NCBI RefSeq assembly: GCF_000215955.2
Contig: NZ_AFNV02000003.1
Location: forward strand, 186,001 to 250,000
Origin: Salinisphaera shabanensis E1L3A
GTDB taxonomy: Bacteria; Pseudomonadota; Gammaproteobacteria; Nevskiales; Salinisphaeraceae
Length of the DNA stretch: 64,000 bases
Reading direction: 5' to 3'
Numbering within the stretch: position 1 is the first letter of the stretch; each line of letters starts with the position of its first letter. Below, piece by piece: positions 43,892-53,654 of the stretch. The position numbers and the translations under genes were made by a program. Below the pieces are notes generated by a model that saw only the letters and a list, made by a program, of their open reading frames with translations, had not been told where the DNA came from and did not search any database.

Positions 43892-45178
43892 ATGGCGACG
43901 CCGCCGGACACCAATGCGTTCGAAGATGCGCGCGAAATAGAAATGTCGCAGTCCGCGCCGGAGACCGTCGGTCTTATTCGGCAGCAGTTGGAAAACGGCT
44001 TTGGATGGCTGCGTTTCGAGCCGAAGCTGGAACAGGACTTTCGAGCGCATAACAACGAGGCCGGGCTGGTCAACCGGATTGCGTTGCTGGCGATTGCCCT
44101 GACCGTGCTGCTCATCAGTCCATTGTTCGATACGGCTTATTTCGGCGTGCCGGAAGCGGCCGCCTGGTGGTCGCGCGGGTTGCTCATTGGTCTGCTCGGG
44201 CCGGTGATCATTGCTGCACTCATATGGTGCGCATGCCGTAGCCACTCACCCATTACCGAATACGTCATTACCGCCCAGTTCGCGGTCGTAAGCGTTGGGC
44301 TGCTGGGTAACCATATTCTGCTCAACCGCTACGGCGCGGATTTTCCGATCGAGTTCATTGGCGTGGGGTTGGTCGCCGTCGTCGCGCTCGGGCGTGTGCG
44401 TTCGTGGCAGATATTGCCGGTAGCCGTGGCGCTTGTTGTGCTTACGCTCGCGACAGAAGTATGGGTGGTGAATTCGAGCCCGGCCGATTACTACCATCTG
44501 GCCGCCGCCGGTGTGTTGGCCTTGTTTGCGATTTACCTGCAATATGCCAACGAATACGTACTGCGCCGCAGTTGGCTGGACCGGCAACTACTGCAGCTCG
44601 TGGCCCGTCATGACGGGTTGACCGGTCTGCTCAACCGCCATGCGCTGGAAAGTGCGCTGGCCAACGCCCATGCCCATGCCGTACGCGAGCGCAACGATTA
44701 CGGCCTGCTGATGATCGATATCGATCAGTTCGGCGCGTACAACAATCACTACGGCCACCCGGCTGGCGACGACGCATTGCGGCGGGTGGCGGCGGTTATC
44801 GAGTCCCATGCCCGCAGACCGCTGGATGTCTGCGGACGTTACGGCGGCGAAGAGTTTGTAGCCTTCTGGATCGAAAGCGACGAGCACAAGCTCGAAGCCC
44901 ATGCCGAGGCGCTGCGCGCGGCTGTCGAGCAGGCAGCGATCCCTCACGCGACCTCGAACGTTGCGCCAGTAGTGACCGTGAGTATCGGCCTTTGTTATGT
45001 CGCTCAGCCGCAAGAACGCGATTCGTTATCAGCCGTGTTCGCCAGTGCGGATGAGCTGCTGTACGACGCCAAGGCCCAAGGCCGAAATCGTGTGGTCGTG
45101 GGGCATTTCGATCGCGACAGTATCAACGAGGCCACGGTCCGCAAGCACCCCGAGGCCCGTCCAGCGACGAATGGCTAG
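43892..45178 (+). CDS. Membrane-bound diguanylate cyclase (GGDEF)
   Basis: This 428-residue protein has a soluble N-terminus, about six membrane helices (roughly residues 62-225) and a C-terminal GGDEF domain with an active-site GGEEF (RYGGEEFVAFW). The domain also shows HDGLTGLLNRHALES and the metal-binding MIDIDQFGAYNN. An RxxD inhibitory site is not obvious. It would make cyclic di-GMP in response to a membrane or external cue. GAGGAAG precedes ATG 43892. It lies between the glucosylglycerate synthase and the convergent phosphorylase gene, overlapping the latter by 4 bases at 45175-45178. Confidence 0.92.
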   Translation: MATPPDTNAFEDAREIEMSQSAPETVGLIRQQLENGFGWLRFEPKLEQDFRAHNNEAGLVNRIALLAIALTVLLISPLFDTAYFGVPEAAAWWSRGLLIGLLGPVIIAALIWCACRSHSPITEYVITAQFAVVSVGLLGNHILLNRYGADFPIEFIGVGLVAVVALGRVRSWQILPVAVALVVLTLATEVWVVNSSPADYYHLAAAGVLALFAIYLQYANEYVLRRSWLDRQLLQLVARHDGLTGLLNRHALESALANAHAHAVRERNDYGLLMIDIDQFGAYNNHYGHPAGDDALRRVAAVIESHARRPLDVCGRYGGEEFVAFWIESDEHKLEAHAEALRAAVEQAAIPHATSNVAPVVTVSIGLCYVAQPQERDSLSAVFASADELLYDAKAQGRNRVVVGHFDRDSINEATVRKHPEARPATNG

Positions 45179-46890
45179 TCGCTGATCCAGGCGACTTCAT
45201 AAGGCGCGAGCGTAATGGAGCGGCTCGATCCGCTGATCTCGGTCGATGCCACTACGTTGCGCGGCACCCGTGCCTCGGGCAACACATGGGCTGCGATTTT
45301 GACCGGGCGGTCGGTGACGTTGTGCAGCGCCAATAGCGTCTGACCGTTACCGCGGCGTTGGATCGCGAACAGATGCGGGCCGAGGTCCACCAGCGTCTGG
45401 GCTGCATCGGGGTGCAGCGCGGGCTGGCGGGCACGCACGGCCAGTAGGTGCTTGAGGCGGTTGAATACGGTTGCATGATGGGTCTGGCTGGCCAGCTGGT
45501 ATTCCAGCTCGCCGGCATCCCACTTGCGGCGGTTGATGGTGCGATAACGCCCGCTTTCTTCCACTCGAGACAAATCGTTATGGGTGGCGGTCAGGCTATG
45601 AAAATACAGCGCCGGAATACCGGCCAGCGCCATTGCGATCGCCTGGCTGCACACGAACCGATCGATATGCAGCGGCGTATCGCGTTCGGCGGCGTCGGCT
45701 AGCAGGTCGTAGTACGAAATATTGAGTTCGTAGGGCTTGTGCGAGCCGTCTGCAACCGCGCGCGTGGATACGAAACCACCGCGCTCGCGCACGGTATCGA
45801 CCAGCGCCTCGATGGACTCGGCCTCGAGGATGGATTCCACCGCGCGCAGACCGATGCCGTCGTGGCTGGCGGTGAAATTCAGGAAATGGCAGCCGTCGGG
45901 CAGCGCCGGCAGGCTGCGCGCCCAGTGGCTGAGGGTGCTGGCATCGCCGGTGAGCAGCGCATCGGCGACCAATGGCGGCAGGGCGAACTGGTAGGCCACA
46001 TGGGCCTCGTCGCCGTCGACCAGATACGAAATATTCTCTACATGCGGCACGTTGGTTTCGGTGATCAGCTGCACGCCGGGCGCGTAGTGCGCGAGCAACG
46101 CACGCAAAAACTTGATCAGCCGATGCGTCTGCGGCAGATGAATACACGGCCCGCCGATGTCTTTCCACAGAAAAGCCACGGCATCCAGGCGCAACAGCCG
46201 TGCGCCGCGTGCGACATATTCGAAGATGATGTCGATGAATTCCGATAGCACCATCGGGTTGGCGAAGTTCAGGTCGATCTGATCTTCGGAAAACGTGGCC
46301 CACAGATGGCGTGTGCCGCGGGCGGTGGCGACTTCGGCGAGCAGCGGCGTGCTGCGTGGGCGTACCACCGCACGCAGATCGGTGTCCGGCTCGACCTCGA
46401 TGAAATAATCGCGCCCCGGGTCGACATCGCCAAGATAGTTCGCAAACCACTGTCCCTTGCGCGAGGCATGGTTGAGCACGAGATCGAACATCAGCGGATG
46501 GTCGTCGCCGAGTGCCGCCACGTCATTCCAGTTGCCCAGCTGCGGATCGACCGCGCGATAGTCCATCACCGAAAAGCCGTCGTCCGAGCTATGCGGATAG
46601 AACGGCAGGATATGGATCGATGCAATCGAGTCGGCCAGGTTTTCGGCCATGAACGCTTTCAGCGTGGCCAGCGGCGCTTCGCCCGGGCGCTGGACGATAT
46701 CCCCATAGGTGATCATCACATTAAACGCCTGATCGATCGGCGTGGTGGATTCGATCGGCAGGCCGTGGCGCAACGCCGCGTTGGCGGCGCGGTCCACGCA
46801 ATCGGTGGCGGCGGCCTCGCCGTAAAGCGGGTCGAGCCAGTCGATCAGGGTCTGGCGCGGCGCGGGCTTGTGGGAGCTTGCATCAGGCAT
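45175..46890 (-). CDS. GH13 subfamily 18 phosphorylase (glucosylglycerate or sucrose phosphorylase)
   Basis: This 571-residue enzyme is a retaining phosphorylase that cleaves a glucoside with phosphate to glucose-1-phosphate. The catalytic residues are the nucleophile Asp in RLLRLDAVAFLWK, acid/base Glu in LITETNVPHVEN, and the stabilising Asp in FTASHDGIGLR. The early PFYPHSSDDGFSVMDYRAVD is typical of GH13_18. The family includes sucrose phosphorylases and glucosylglycerate phosphorylases; position beside gpgS and the phosphatase favours glucosylglycerate. ATG 46890 was preferred over 46920. It overlaps the diguanylate cyclase gene end by 4 bases. Confidence 0.87.
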   Translation of the reverse strand: MPDASSHKPAPRQTLIDWLDPLYGEAAATDCVDRAANAALRHGLPIESTTPIDQAFNVMITYGDIVQRPGEAPLATLKAFMAENLADSIASIHILPFYPHSSDDGFSVMDYRAVDPQLGNWNDVAALGDDHPLMFDLVLNHASRKGQWFANYLGDVDPGRDYFIEVEPDTDLRAVVRPRSTPLLAEVATARGTRHLWATFSEDQIDLNFANPMVLSEFIDIIFEYVARGARLLRLDAVAFLWKDIGGPCIHLPQTHRLIKFLRALLAHYAPGVQLITETNVPHVENISYLVDGDEAHVAYQFALPPLVADALLTGDASTLSHWARSLPALPDGCHFLNFTASHDGIGLRAVESILEAESIEALVDTVRERGGFVSTRAVADGSHKPYELNISYYDLLADAAERDTPLHIDRFVCSQAIAMALAGIPALYFHSLTATHNDLSRVEESGRYRTINRRKWDAGELEYQLASQTHHATVFNRLKHLLAVRARQPALHPDAAQTLVDLGPHLFAIQRRGNGQTLLALHNVTDRPVKIAAHVLPEARVPRNVVASTEISGSSRSITLAPYEVAWISD

Positions 46891-46982
46891 GCGTTTGCAA
46901 AACAAGGTTTGTGCCAGCATGCATTATGCCGGTACCGGTTCTATGATTGGTGCCGGGTTCGATTCGCAAGCGAGGCGCGACC

Positions 46983-47393
46983 ATGATCGAAGGCGGCTGT
47001 CTGTGCGGTGGCGTGCGCTACGCAATTACCGGCGCGCTGGCCGACGTCCAGGTCTGTCATTGCCAGAGCTGCCAGAAAGCCCAGGGCGGGCCGTTTGCGA
47101 CGAACATCCCGGTCGATCGCGCCTGTTTTGAATGGCGACGCGGTGAAGCCCAGATACGCGACTATGAATCCTCGCCGGGCAAGCATCGGCTGTTTTGTGG
47201 CCGATGCGGCTCGCCCTTGATCAGCCGTCGCGACGCTATGCCACAGGCCGTGCGCGTACGGGCCGGCACGCTCGATCACGCGCCCGCGGCGCATATCGCC
47301 AGCCAGGCGTTCACGGCCGAGGCCGTGCCATGGTGGCCGCCCGGCGACGACGCCCCTTGCTTTGCCGGGCCACGCCCGAAAGCGCGTAAGTGA
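46983..47393 (+). CDS. GFA-family (CENP-V/GFA) zinc protein
   Basis: This 136-residue protein matches the glutathione-dependent formaldehyde-activating enzyme/CENP-V fold. Zinc-binding cysteines lie in GGCLCGGVRYAI, VCHCQSCQKAQGG and LFCGRCGSPLI, the classic pattern. Members activate formaldehyde or other adducts, or have unknown roles, so the function is uncertain. The start ATG 46983 begins at the Cys-rich core. The DUF945 gene starts 8 bases downstream. Confidence 0.88.
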   Translation: MIEGGCLCGGVRYAITGALADVQVCHCQSCQKAQGGPFATNIPVDRACFEWRRGEAQIRDYESSPGKHRLFCGRCGSPLISRRDAMPQAVRVRAGTLDHAPAAHIASQAFTAEAVPWWPPGDDAPCFAGPRPKARK

Positions 47394-47400
47394 ATCCGGC

Positions 47401-48792
47401 ATGATTCGCAAGACGCTGTTGCTGGGGCTGCTCACGCTTATTGGCCTGGCGGCGGCCGCGCCGGCACTCGTGGGCTTCTATCTGGAGCGTGAATTCGCCG
47501 GCGTCGTCGCCCGCCTGGAGCGCCCCGGTGTGATCCGCGTCACGCGCGCGCATTTCGAGCGCGGCTGGTTCAGCTCGAAGGCCACGCTCCGGATCGAAAT
47601 CGCCCCGCCACTCTGCAGCGCGCCGCCCTGTGCCGGGACGCGCTTGAATACCACCGTGCATCACGGGCCGTTGCCGTTCGGCGCGCCGGTCGAGCGCAGT
47701 CACGGCTTCGAGCCGAGTCTGGGCGTCGGCGTGACCGAAATCGATTTGGCGTCTTTGTGGCCTACGCGTGTTTTCGAGCCGGCGCTCGAGCCGCCGCGCG
47801 TTATTACCCGTGTCGGTTTCGATGCCATTGCGCGCTCGCGGCTGCAATTCGCGGGCCGCGCCGTCGATATTTCTCGCGATCGCCTGCTGGCGCATATCGA
47901 GACCGCACCTATTGCCGCGCGTGCGCGGCTGCCGTTGGCAGGCGGGCCGCTCGCGCTCGAAGTCGACGCGCCGCAGTTCGAGATCATCGGTGCCGATGGT
48001 GGGCAACTGGCCTGGCGTGAACTCGAGGCGCGTTTGGGCGAACCTGCCGAGGGCGGTGCATTGCGCGCAAGTTCGCTGCGTCTTGCGGATGGCCTGGGCC
48101 AGTCGGCGCTGCTGCAATCGCTGGTCTGGCAATGGCGGACACTACCGGGCGCGCCCGATCGCATGAGTGCACGCCTGGACGGGCGTATTGCCCGCGCGGT
48201 GATTAACAACGACGAATACGGCCCGCTGCTGTTCGAGGCCCAGGTCGCCGATCTGGATATCCATGCCTGGCGGGCGCTTTTCGCCCAGATCGGACTGTTG
48301 CGCGATGCCGAAACCGGCGAACTCGACGACGCGGCACGCGCCACGCTTTACAGCCAGACTTTGCCGGCGCTGCTGGCCGGCGGCCCACGGATCGAGATAC
48401 CGCGCCTGCGGCTGACCACGCCACAAGGCGATGTAACGCTGACACTACGCCTGCAGGCGCCCGAGCAAATGCGCAAGGTCCGCCTGCTTGCCGATGTGGT
48501 CTCGCAGCTCGATGTGAACTTCGAGGCTCGCCTGCCGGCCGGGCTCGCACGCGACCTGGCCGTACAGGTCATGCTCGCCAGCGGGCGTTCGCCCTATGCC
48601 ATCGAAGAGGCCGATATCGACCGGGCCCTGGACGAGCTGGTTCAGCAGAACCTGATTGAATGGATCGACGCGGACGACGCCTACCGATTGCGTCTGACCA
48701 TCGATGCCGGTCGGCTCACGCTCAACGGCCGCAATCAGATCGGCTGGAAAGCCATGGTCGACCAGTTCGAAGCCGCCCGCGAGCGACTCTGA
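47401..48792 (+). CDS. DUF945 (YdgA-like) protein
   Basis: This 463-residue protein begins with a single N-terminal membrane segment (TLLLGLLTLIGLAAAAPALV). A large periplasmic domain with YdgA/DUF945 features follows: GFYLEREF, HHGPLPFG and a repeated hydrophobic beta-rich pattern. E. coli YdgA relatives are envelope proteins of unknown biochemical role. ATG 47401 lies 8 bases after the GFA-family gene; the pair may be cotranscribed. No enzyme motif is visible. Confidence 0.78.
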   Translation: MIRKTLLLGLLTLIGLAAAAPALVGFYLEREFAGVVARLERPGVIRVTRAHFERGWFSSKATLRIEIAPPLCSAPPCAGTRLNTTVHHGPLPFGAPVERSHGFEPSLGVGVTEIDLASLWPTRVFEPALEPPRVITRVGFDAIARSRLQFAGRAVDISRDRLLAHIETAPIAARARLPLAGGPLALEVDAPQFEIIGADGGQLAWRELEARLGEPAEGGALRASSLRLADGLGQSALLQSLVWQWRTLPGAPDRMSARLDGRIARAVINNDEYGPLLFEAQVADLDIHAWRALFAQIGLLRDAETGELDDAARATLYSQTLPALLAGGPRIEIPRLRLTTPQGDVTLTLRLQAPEQMRKVRLLADVVSQLDVNFEARLPAGLARDLAVQVMLASGRSPYAIEEADIDRALDELVQQNLIEWIDADDAYRLRLTIDAGRLTLNGRNQIGWKAMVDQFEAARERL

Positions 48793-48945
48793 GCGCGTAC
48801 CTCGCTGCGCTCGCCGCCGCGCGTCATGAGCGATAGGCATGGATTGCGAAACCGGCAATGCCGCCGCGCTGATCAATCACGCGCGAAAACACGTTAAAAT
48901 GGTGTGTTTTTCAATTCGACCGCGACTATTTCGCGGGAGCGCGCA

Positions 48946-50859
48946 ATGAACACGCAGACCGATTTCGACGTTATCGTGGTCGGCGGCGGCCATGCTGGCA
49001 CTGAGGCCGCGACCGCTGCTGCCCGTATGGGCGCGCGTACGCTGCTTTTGACCGACAATATCGAAACCATTGGCCAGATGTCCTGCAATCCAGCCATTGG
49101 CGGTATCGGCAAGGGCCATCTGGTGCGCGAAATCGATGCGCTGGGCGGGGTCATGGGCCGTGCCGCCGATCGCGGCGGGATCCAGTTTCGCACGCTCAAT
49201 GCCCGCAAGGGCCCGGCTGTGCGCGCCACCCGTGCCCAGGCTGATCGCGCGCTCTACAAGGCCGCAGTACGTTCGATAGTCGAGAACACCCCCAATCTGT
49301 CGCTGTTCCAGCAATCGGTAGCGGATCTGATCGTCGACGGCGATCGCGTGGCCGGCGTGATGACGACCATGGGCCTGGCCTTTCATGCGCCCACTGTGGT
49401 GCTCACGGTCGGCACCTTCCTGGGCGGAACGATTCATATCGGCCACAAGCGCTTTGGCGGTGGGCGTGCCGGCGATGCGCCGTCGAACGCGTTGTCCGAG
49501 CGCCTGCGCGCACTCGATCTGCCGGTGGGCCGGCTCAAGACCGGCACGCCGCCGCGCATCGACGCCAAGAGCATTGATTATTCACAGCTGGCCGAACAGC
49601 CGGGCGACGAGCCGGCACCGGTGTTTTCGTTCATGGGTGAGCGCGCCGAGCACCCGCGCCAGGTGAGCTGTCATATCACCTACACCAACGAAACCACGCA
49701 TCAGATCATTGCCGATAACATCGGCGAATCGGCCATGTATTCGGGCCAGATCGACTCGGTGGGCCCGCGCTATTGCCCGTCGATCGAAGACAAGGTGGTG
49801 CGCTTTGCCGACAAGGCCTCGCACCAGATATTCATCGAGCCGGAAGGCCTGACGTCCGCCGAGGTCTACCCGAACGGCATTTCCACGAGCCTGTCGTTCG
49901 AAACCCAGCAAAAGGTGGTGCGCTCGATTGCCGGTTTCGAGCATGCGCATATCACGCGCCCCGGCTATGCCATCGAATACGACTATTTCGATCCGCGCGC
50001 GCTGTCCTACACGCTGGAAACCCAAGCGATTGCCGGCCTGTATTTCGCCGGCCAGATCAACGGCACCACCGGCTACGAAGAAGCGGGGGCGCAGGGCCTG
50101 CTTGCCGGGCTCAACGCCGCCCGCGCCGTCGCCGGTGAAAGCGCCTGGTGGCCGCGTCGCGACGAAGCCTATCTGGGCGTGCTCGTGGATGATCTGATCA
50201 CCCGCGGCACGATCGAGCCGTATCGCATGTTCACCTCGCGCGCCGAGCATCGCCTGCTGCTGCGCGAAGACAATGCCGATACGCGGCTCACACCGGCCGG
50301 GCGCGAGCTGGGGCTGGTCGATGACACGCGTTGGGCCGCTTTCGAGGCCGCACGCGCGGCGGTCGCCGGCGAACAGGCGCGATTATCGGCGATTATCGTC
50401 AAGCCCGAGGACCTGGGCGCCGACCGCGGCGAGCGCCTGCTCGGCAGTGCGCTCAAGCAGGCCACGCCGGCGGCCGATCTTTTGAAGCGTCCGGGCGTGA
50501 ATCATGCCCAGGTGGTTGCCATTGAAACCGTCGGCGCGCCCGATCTGGCGCACTTGAACGCCGAAACCGCCGAAGCGATCGGTGACCAGGTCGAGATCCA
50601 GGCCAAATATGCCGGCTATATCACCCGCCAGAGTGCGGAGATCGAAAAGACGCGCCAGCACGAAGCCACGCTATTGCCGGCTGATCTGGATTACGGTGCG
50701 GTATCCGGCCTGTCCAACGAGCTGCGCGGCAAGCTCGAGGATGTACGCCCGGCCACGATTGGCCAAGCCGCGCGTATTCCGGGCATGACGCCGGCTGCGA
50801 TTTCGTTGCTGCTGGTGCATCTGAAAAAGCTGGGCATGAAGCTGGCGAAAACTGCCTGA
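48946..50859 (+). CDS. mnmG: tRNA uridine-5-carboxymethylaminomethyl modification enzyme MnmG (GidA)
   Basis: This 637-residue FAD protein works with MnmE to modify U34 of tRNAs that read split codon boxes. The FAD-binding motif ([19 protein letters not shown]), [33 protein letters not shown] and [20 protein letters not shown] are diagnostic. The length is close to 630. ATG 48946 follows GGGAG. In many gammaproteobacteria mnmG is followed by rsmG and parAB near the origin; here the next gene is oppA, so the usual cluster is broken. Confidence 0.97.
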   Translation: MNTQTDFDVIVVGGGHAGTEAATAAARMGARTLLLTDNIETIGQMSCNPAIGGIGKGHLVREIDALGGVMGRAADRGGIQFRTLNARKGPAVRATRAQADRALYKAAVRSIVENTPNLSLFQQSVADLIVDGDRVAGVMTTMGLAFHAPTVVLTVGTFLGGTIHIGHKRFGGGRAGDAPSNALSERLRALDLPVGRLKTGTPPRIDAKSIDYSQLAEQPGDEPAPVFSFMGERAEHPRQVSCHITYTNETTHQIIADNIGESAMYSGQIDSVGPRYCPSIEDKVVRFADKASHQIFIEPEGLTSAEVYPNGISTSLSFETQQKVVRSIAGFEHAHITRPGYAIEYDYFDPRALSYTLETQAIAGLYFAGQINGTTGYEEAGAQGLLAGLNAARAVAGESAWWPRRDEAYLGVLVDDLITRGTIEPYRMFTSRAEHRLLLREDNADTRLTPAGRELGLVDDTRWAAFEAARAAVAGEQARLSAIIVKPEDLGADRGERLLGSALKQATPAADLLKRPGVNHAQVVAIETVGAPDLAHLNAETAEAIGDQVEIQAKYAGYITRQSAEIEKTRQHEATLLPADLDYGAVSGLSNELRGKLEDVRPATIGQAARIPGMTPAAISLLLVHLKKLGMKLAKTA

Positions 50860-51009
50860 TCGGCTGTGAGCCGGTTGCTCGTGGCACGCACCGCTGGCGT
50901 TGTTATAGGCACTGCAACGTCTGGTTTTAACCGCGCGTTGCCTTGCGTTGCGCACGAAACATTCGTGTAACCTAGCGAATCAATCAGTGGGCGGTTTCGC
51001 GGGGCCAAA

Positions 51010-52641
51010 TTGAACAAGCTTCGAGCGCTAGGATGTGTCTTTTTCGTTGCGCTGCTCATGGCAGCCTGCAGCAGCGAACAATCGGACCAGTTCCCGGTCA
51101 AGAGCACGCCGGAAATCCGTGAAGATGGCACGACGGTGCTGCGTCGAGGCAACGGCGCCGAGCCGGAAAGCCTCGATCCGCATCAGGCCCGTAGCGTGCC
51201 GGCGTCCAATGTGTTGCGCGACCTGTATTCCGGTCTGGTCCAGATCTCGCCCGGCGGCGATATCAAGCCCGCCGATGCCGAATCCTGGGAGGTTGGTGAT
51301 CAGGAACTGGTCTATACCTTCAATCTGCGAGAGAACCTGCACTGGTCGAACGGTGAACCGCTGACCGCACAGGATTATGTCTACAGCCTGCGGCGCAGCG
51401 TCGATCCGGTCACCGGCTCGCCCTACGCGCAGCTGCATGCAGCAATCGCCAATGCCAAGGCGATCATTGCCGGCGACAAACCACCCCAGGCGCTGGGCGT
51501 GCGTGCGGTGGACGATCGCACGCTGGAAATCACGCTGACCAAGCCCACGCCGTATTTTCTGGGCACCCTGGCACACAGCATCAGTTACCCGGTCTATCGG
51601 CCGGCGGTTGAAGCACACGGTGCTTCGTTCAGTCAGCCCGGTAACGCGGTCACCAACGGCGCCTACAAGATCGAGAGCTGGCGCGTGAATTCCATGATTG
51701 CGGTCGAGCGCAATCGCGAATACTGGGACGATGCCAATACGTCCATCGGCCGGGTCGAGTTCTACCCGATTACCAACCAGAACTCGGCGTTGTCGCGCTA
51801 TCAGGCCGGTGAGCTGGACTGGGCGACGTCGGTGCCGATTTCGCAGTATGAAGCGATCAAGAAATATATTCCGGCCCAGCTGCACGCCGAGCCGACGCTG
51901 GGCGTTTACTACTACGGCCTGAACGTCAAACGCCCGCCGTTCAAGGACGCGCCGGAGCTGCGGCAGGCGTTGTCGATGGCGATCGACCGGCGCACGATCG
52001 TCGATAAGATCACCCGCGGCGATGAAATTCCGGCCCACGGCTGGATTCCCTCGGTGGTGGAGGGCTATGCCGGCGCCCAGTTCGAGTGGGTCAAGCTCTC
52101 GGATGGCGAGCGCGAAGCCAAGGCACGCGAACTCTACGAAAAAGCCGGCTACTCGAAAGACAATCCGCTCAAGGTCGAGATCCGTTACAACAGCGGCGAA
52201 GGCAACAAGAAGATCGCCTCGGTGATTTCGTCGATGTGGCGCAGCGTGCTCGGTGCCGAGGTCACGCTCCGCAACCAGGAATGGAAGGTGTTTCTCGACA
52301 ATGTCCGCCAAGGCAATACCGAGGCGTATCGCCTGGCCTGGATCGGCGATTACAACGACCCCAACACCTTTTTCGAATTGATGAACTCGAAGTTCGGGCT
52401 CAACGGCACCGGCTATGCCAGCGCCGAATACGACAGGCTTCAGGAAAAACAGGCGCATATGCCGGACGGCCCGGCGCGCATGAAGACCATGAAACAGGCC
52501 GAGGCCGTATTGCTCGCCGACAGCCCGATCATTCCGATCTACTTCTATGTCAGCAAGTATCTGATCAAGGACTACGTCAAGGGTTTCGAGGGCAACCCGC
52601 TGGACTCTTATTACAGCAAGGATCTGTCGATCGAACCGTGA
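51010..52641 (+). CDS. oppA: Oligopeptide-binding lipoprotein OppA
   Basis: This 543-residue lipoprotein is the extracytoplasmic binding protein of an oligopeptide ABC transporter. The start is TTG 51010, needed to include the signal peptide and lipobox LLMAAC (Cys20). The mature protein has the SBP_bac_5 pattern (GNGAEPESLDPHQARSVPAS, YVYSLRRSVDPVTGSPYA, FKDAPELRQALSMAIDR). It resembles OppA or MppA. The oppB gene follows 40 bases downstream. Confidence 0.93.
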   Translation: MNKLRALGCVFFVALLMAACSSEQSDQFPVKSTPEIREDGTTVLRRGNGAEPESLDPHQARSVPASNVLRDLYSGLVQISPGGDIKPADAESWEVGDQELVYTFNLRENLHWSNGEPLTAQDYVYSLRRSVDPVTGSPYAQLHAAIANAKAIIAGDKPPQALGVRAVDDRTLEITLTKPTPYFLGTLAHSISYPVYRPAVEAHGASFSQPGNAVTNGAYKIESWRVNSMIAVERNREYWDDANTSIGRVEFYPITNQNSALSRYQAGELDWATSVPISQYEAIKKYIPAQLHAEPTLGVYYYGLNVKRPPFKDAPELRQALSMAIDRRTIVDKITRGDEIPAHGWIPSVVEGYAGAQFEWVKLSDGEREAKARELYEKAGYSKDNPLKVEIRYNSGEGNKKIASVISSMWRSVLGAEVTLRNQEWKVFLDNVRQGNTEAYRLAWIGDYNDPNTFFELMNSKFGLNGTGYASAEYDRLQEKQAHMPDGPARMKTMKQAEAVLLADSPIIPIYFYVSKYLIKDYVKGFEGNPLDSYYSKDLSIEP

Positions 52642-52681
52642 TCAGCGCGATAACCCTTCTGCCGATCCGGCACGCCTAGCC

Positions 52682-53596
52682 ATGCTGTCCTACGCATTAC
52701 GGCGTCTGCTGGGCGCGATTCCCACGCTGCTGATCCTGCTCACGCTGGCGTTTGTCATGATGCGTGCCGCGCCGGGCGGGCCTTTCGATGCCGATCGCGA
52801 ATTGCCGCCGCAGGTACGGGCCAACCTCGAAGCCAAATACCATCTCGACGAGCCGCTCTATCAGCAGTACGGCCGTTATATCTGGGACGTGGCCCATTTC
52901 GATTTTGGCCCTTCGTTTCAGTATCGCGATACCAGCGTCAACGATCTGATCGCCCAGGGCTTTCCGGTTTCGCTCAAGCTGGGGGCCGCATCGCTGGCGT
53001 TCGCGCTGATCTTCGGCATACCGCTGGGCATGCTCGCGGCGCTGCGCCAGAACAAGCCGGCCGACTATGGCGCGATGACCGTGGCCATGCTGGGCATATC
53101 CATACCCAATTTCGTGCTCGCGCCGCTCATGATCCTGTTGTTCGCGGTCTACAACGACTGGCTGCCGGCGGGCGGCCTTGGCAGTTGGCAGAACTATGTC
53201 ATGCCCGTGCTCGCGCTTGGCACGGCCATGATGGCCTATGTCGCCCGCTTGGCCCGTGGCTCGACGATTGAAGTCATGCGCTCAAACTATGTGCGTACCG
53301 CACGGGCCAAGGGACTGTCGGCGGCGCGCGTGGTCTGGGTCCATGCGCTGCCCGCCGCGCTCACGCCCATCGTGTCGTTCCTCGGCCCCGCTGCGGCCGG
53401 CATCATCACCGGCTCGGTGGTCATCGAAACCATCTTCGGCATTCCCGGTCTCGGCCAGTTCTTCGTCCAGGGCGCGCTCAATCGCGACTACACGCTCGTC
53501 ATGGGCGTGGTGCTGTTCTACGGCATTCTTATCGTGCTCTTCAATCTGGCCGTGGACCTGCTCTACGGCTGGCTCGATCCGAGAGTGAGCTATTGA
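52682..53596 (+). CDS. oppB: Oligopeptide ABC transporter permease OppB
   Basis: This 304-residue inner-membrane permease has six helices. MLSYALRRLLGAIPTLLILL opens it, and the EAA-type loop near residue 200 reads YVRTARAKGLSAARVVW. VVIETIFGIPGLGQFFV is a hallmark of the DppB/OppB family. With OppC it forms the membrane channel. ATG 52682 follows oppA by 40 bases; oppC begins shortly after its stop. Confidence 0.95.
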   Translation: MLSYALRRLLGAIPTLLILLTLAFVMMRAAPGGPFDADRELPPQVRANLEAKYHLDEPLYQQYGRYIWDVAHFDFGPSFQYRDTSVNDLIAQGFPVSLKLGAASLAFALIFGIPLGMLAALRQNKPADYGAMTVAMLGISIPNFVLAPLMILLFAVYNDWLPAGGLGSWQNYVMPVLALGTAMMAYVARLARGSTIEVMRSNYVRTARAKGLSAARVVWVHALPAALTPIVSFLGPAAAGIITGSVVIETIFGIPGLGQFFVQGALNRDYTLVMGVVLFYGILIVLFNLAVDLLYGWLDPRVSY

Positions 53597-53654
53597 TGCG
53601 GCCGATCGAGAACAGCTCTTGTCGTTCGCCCGCCCCCGCGTGGCAGTTCGCCGC

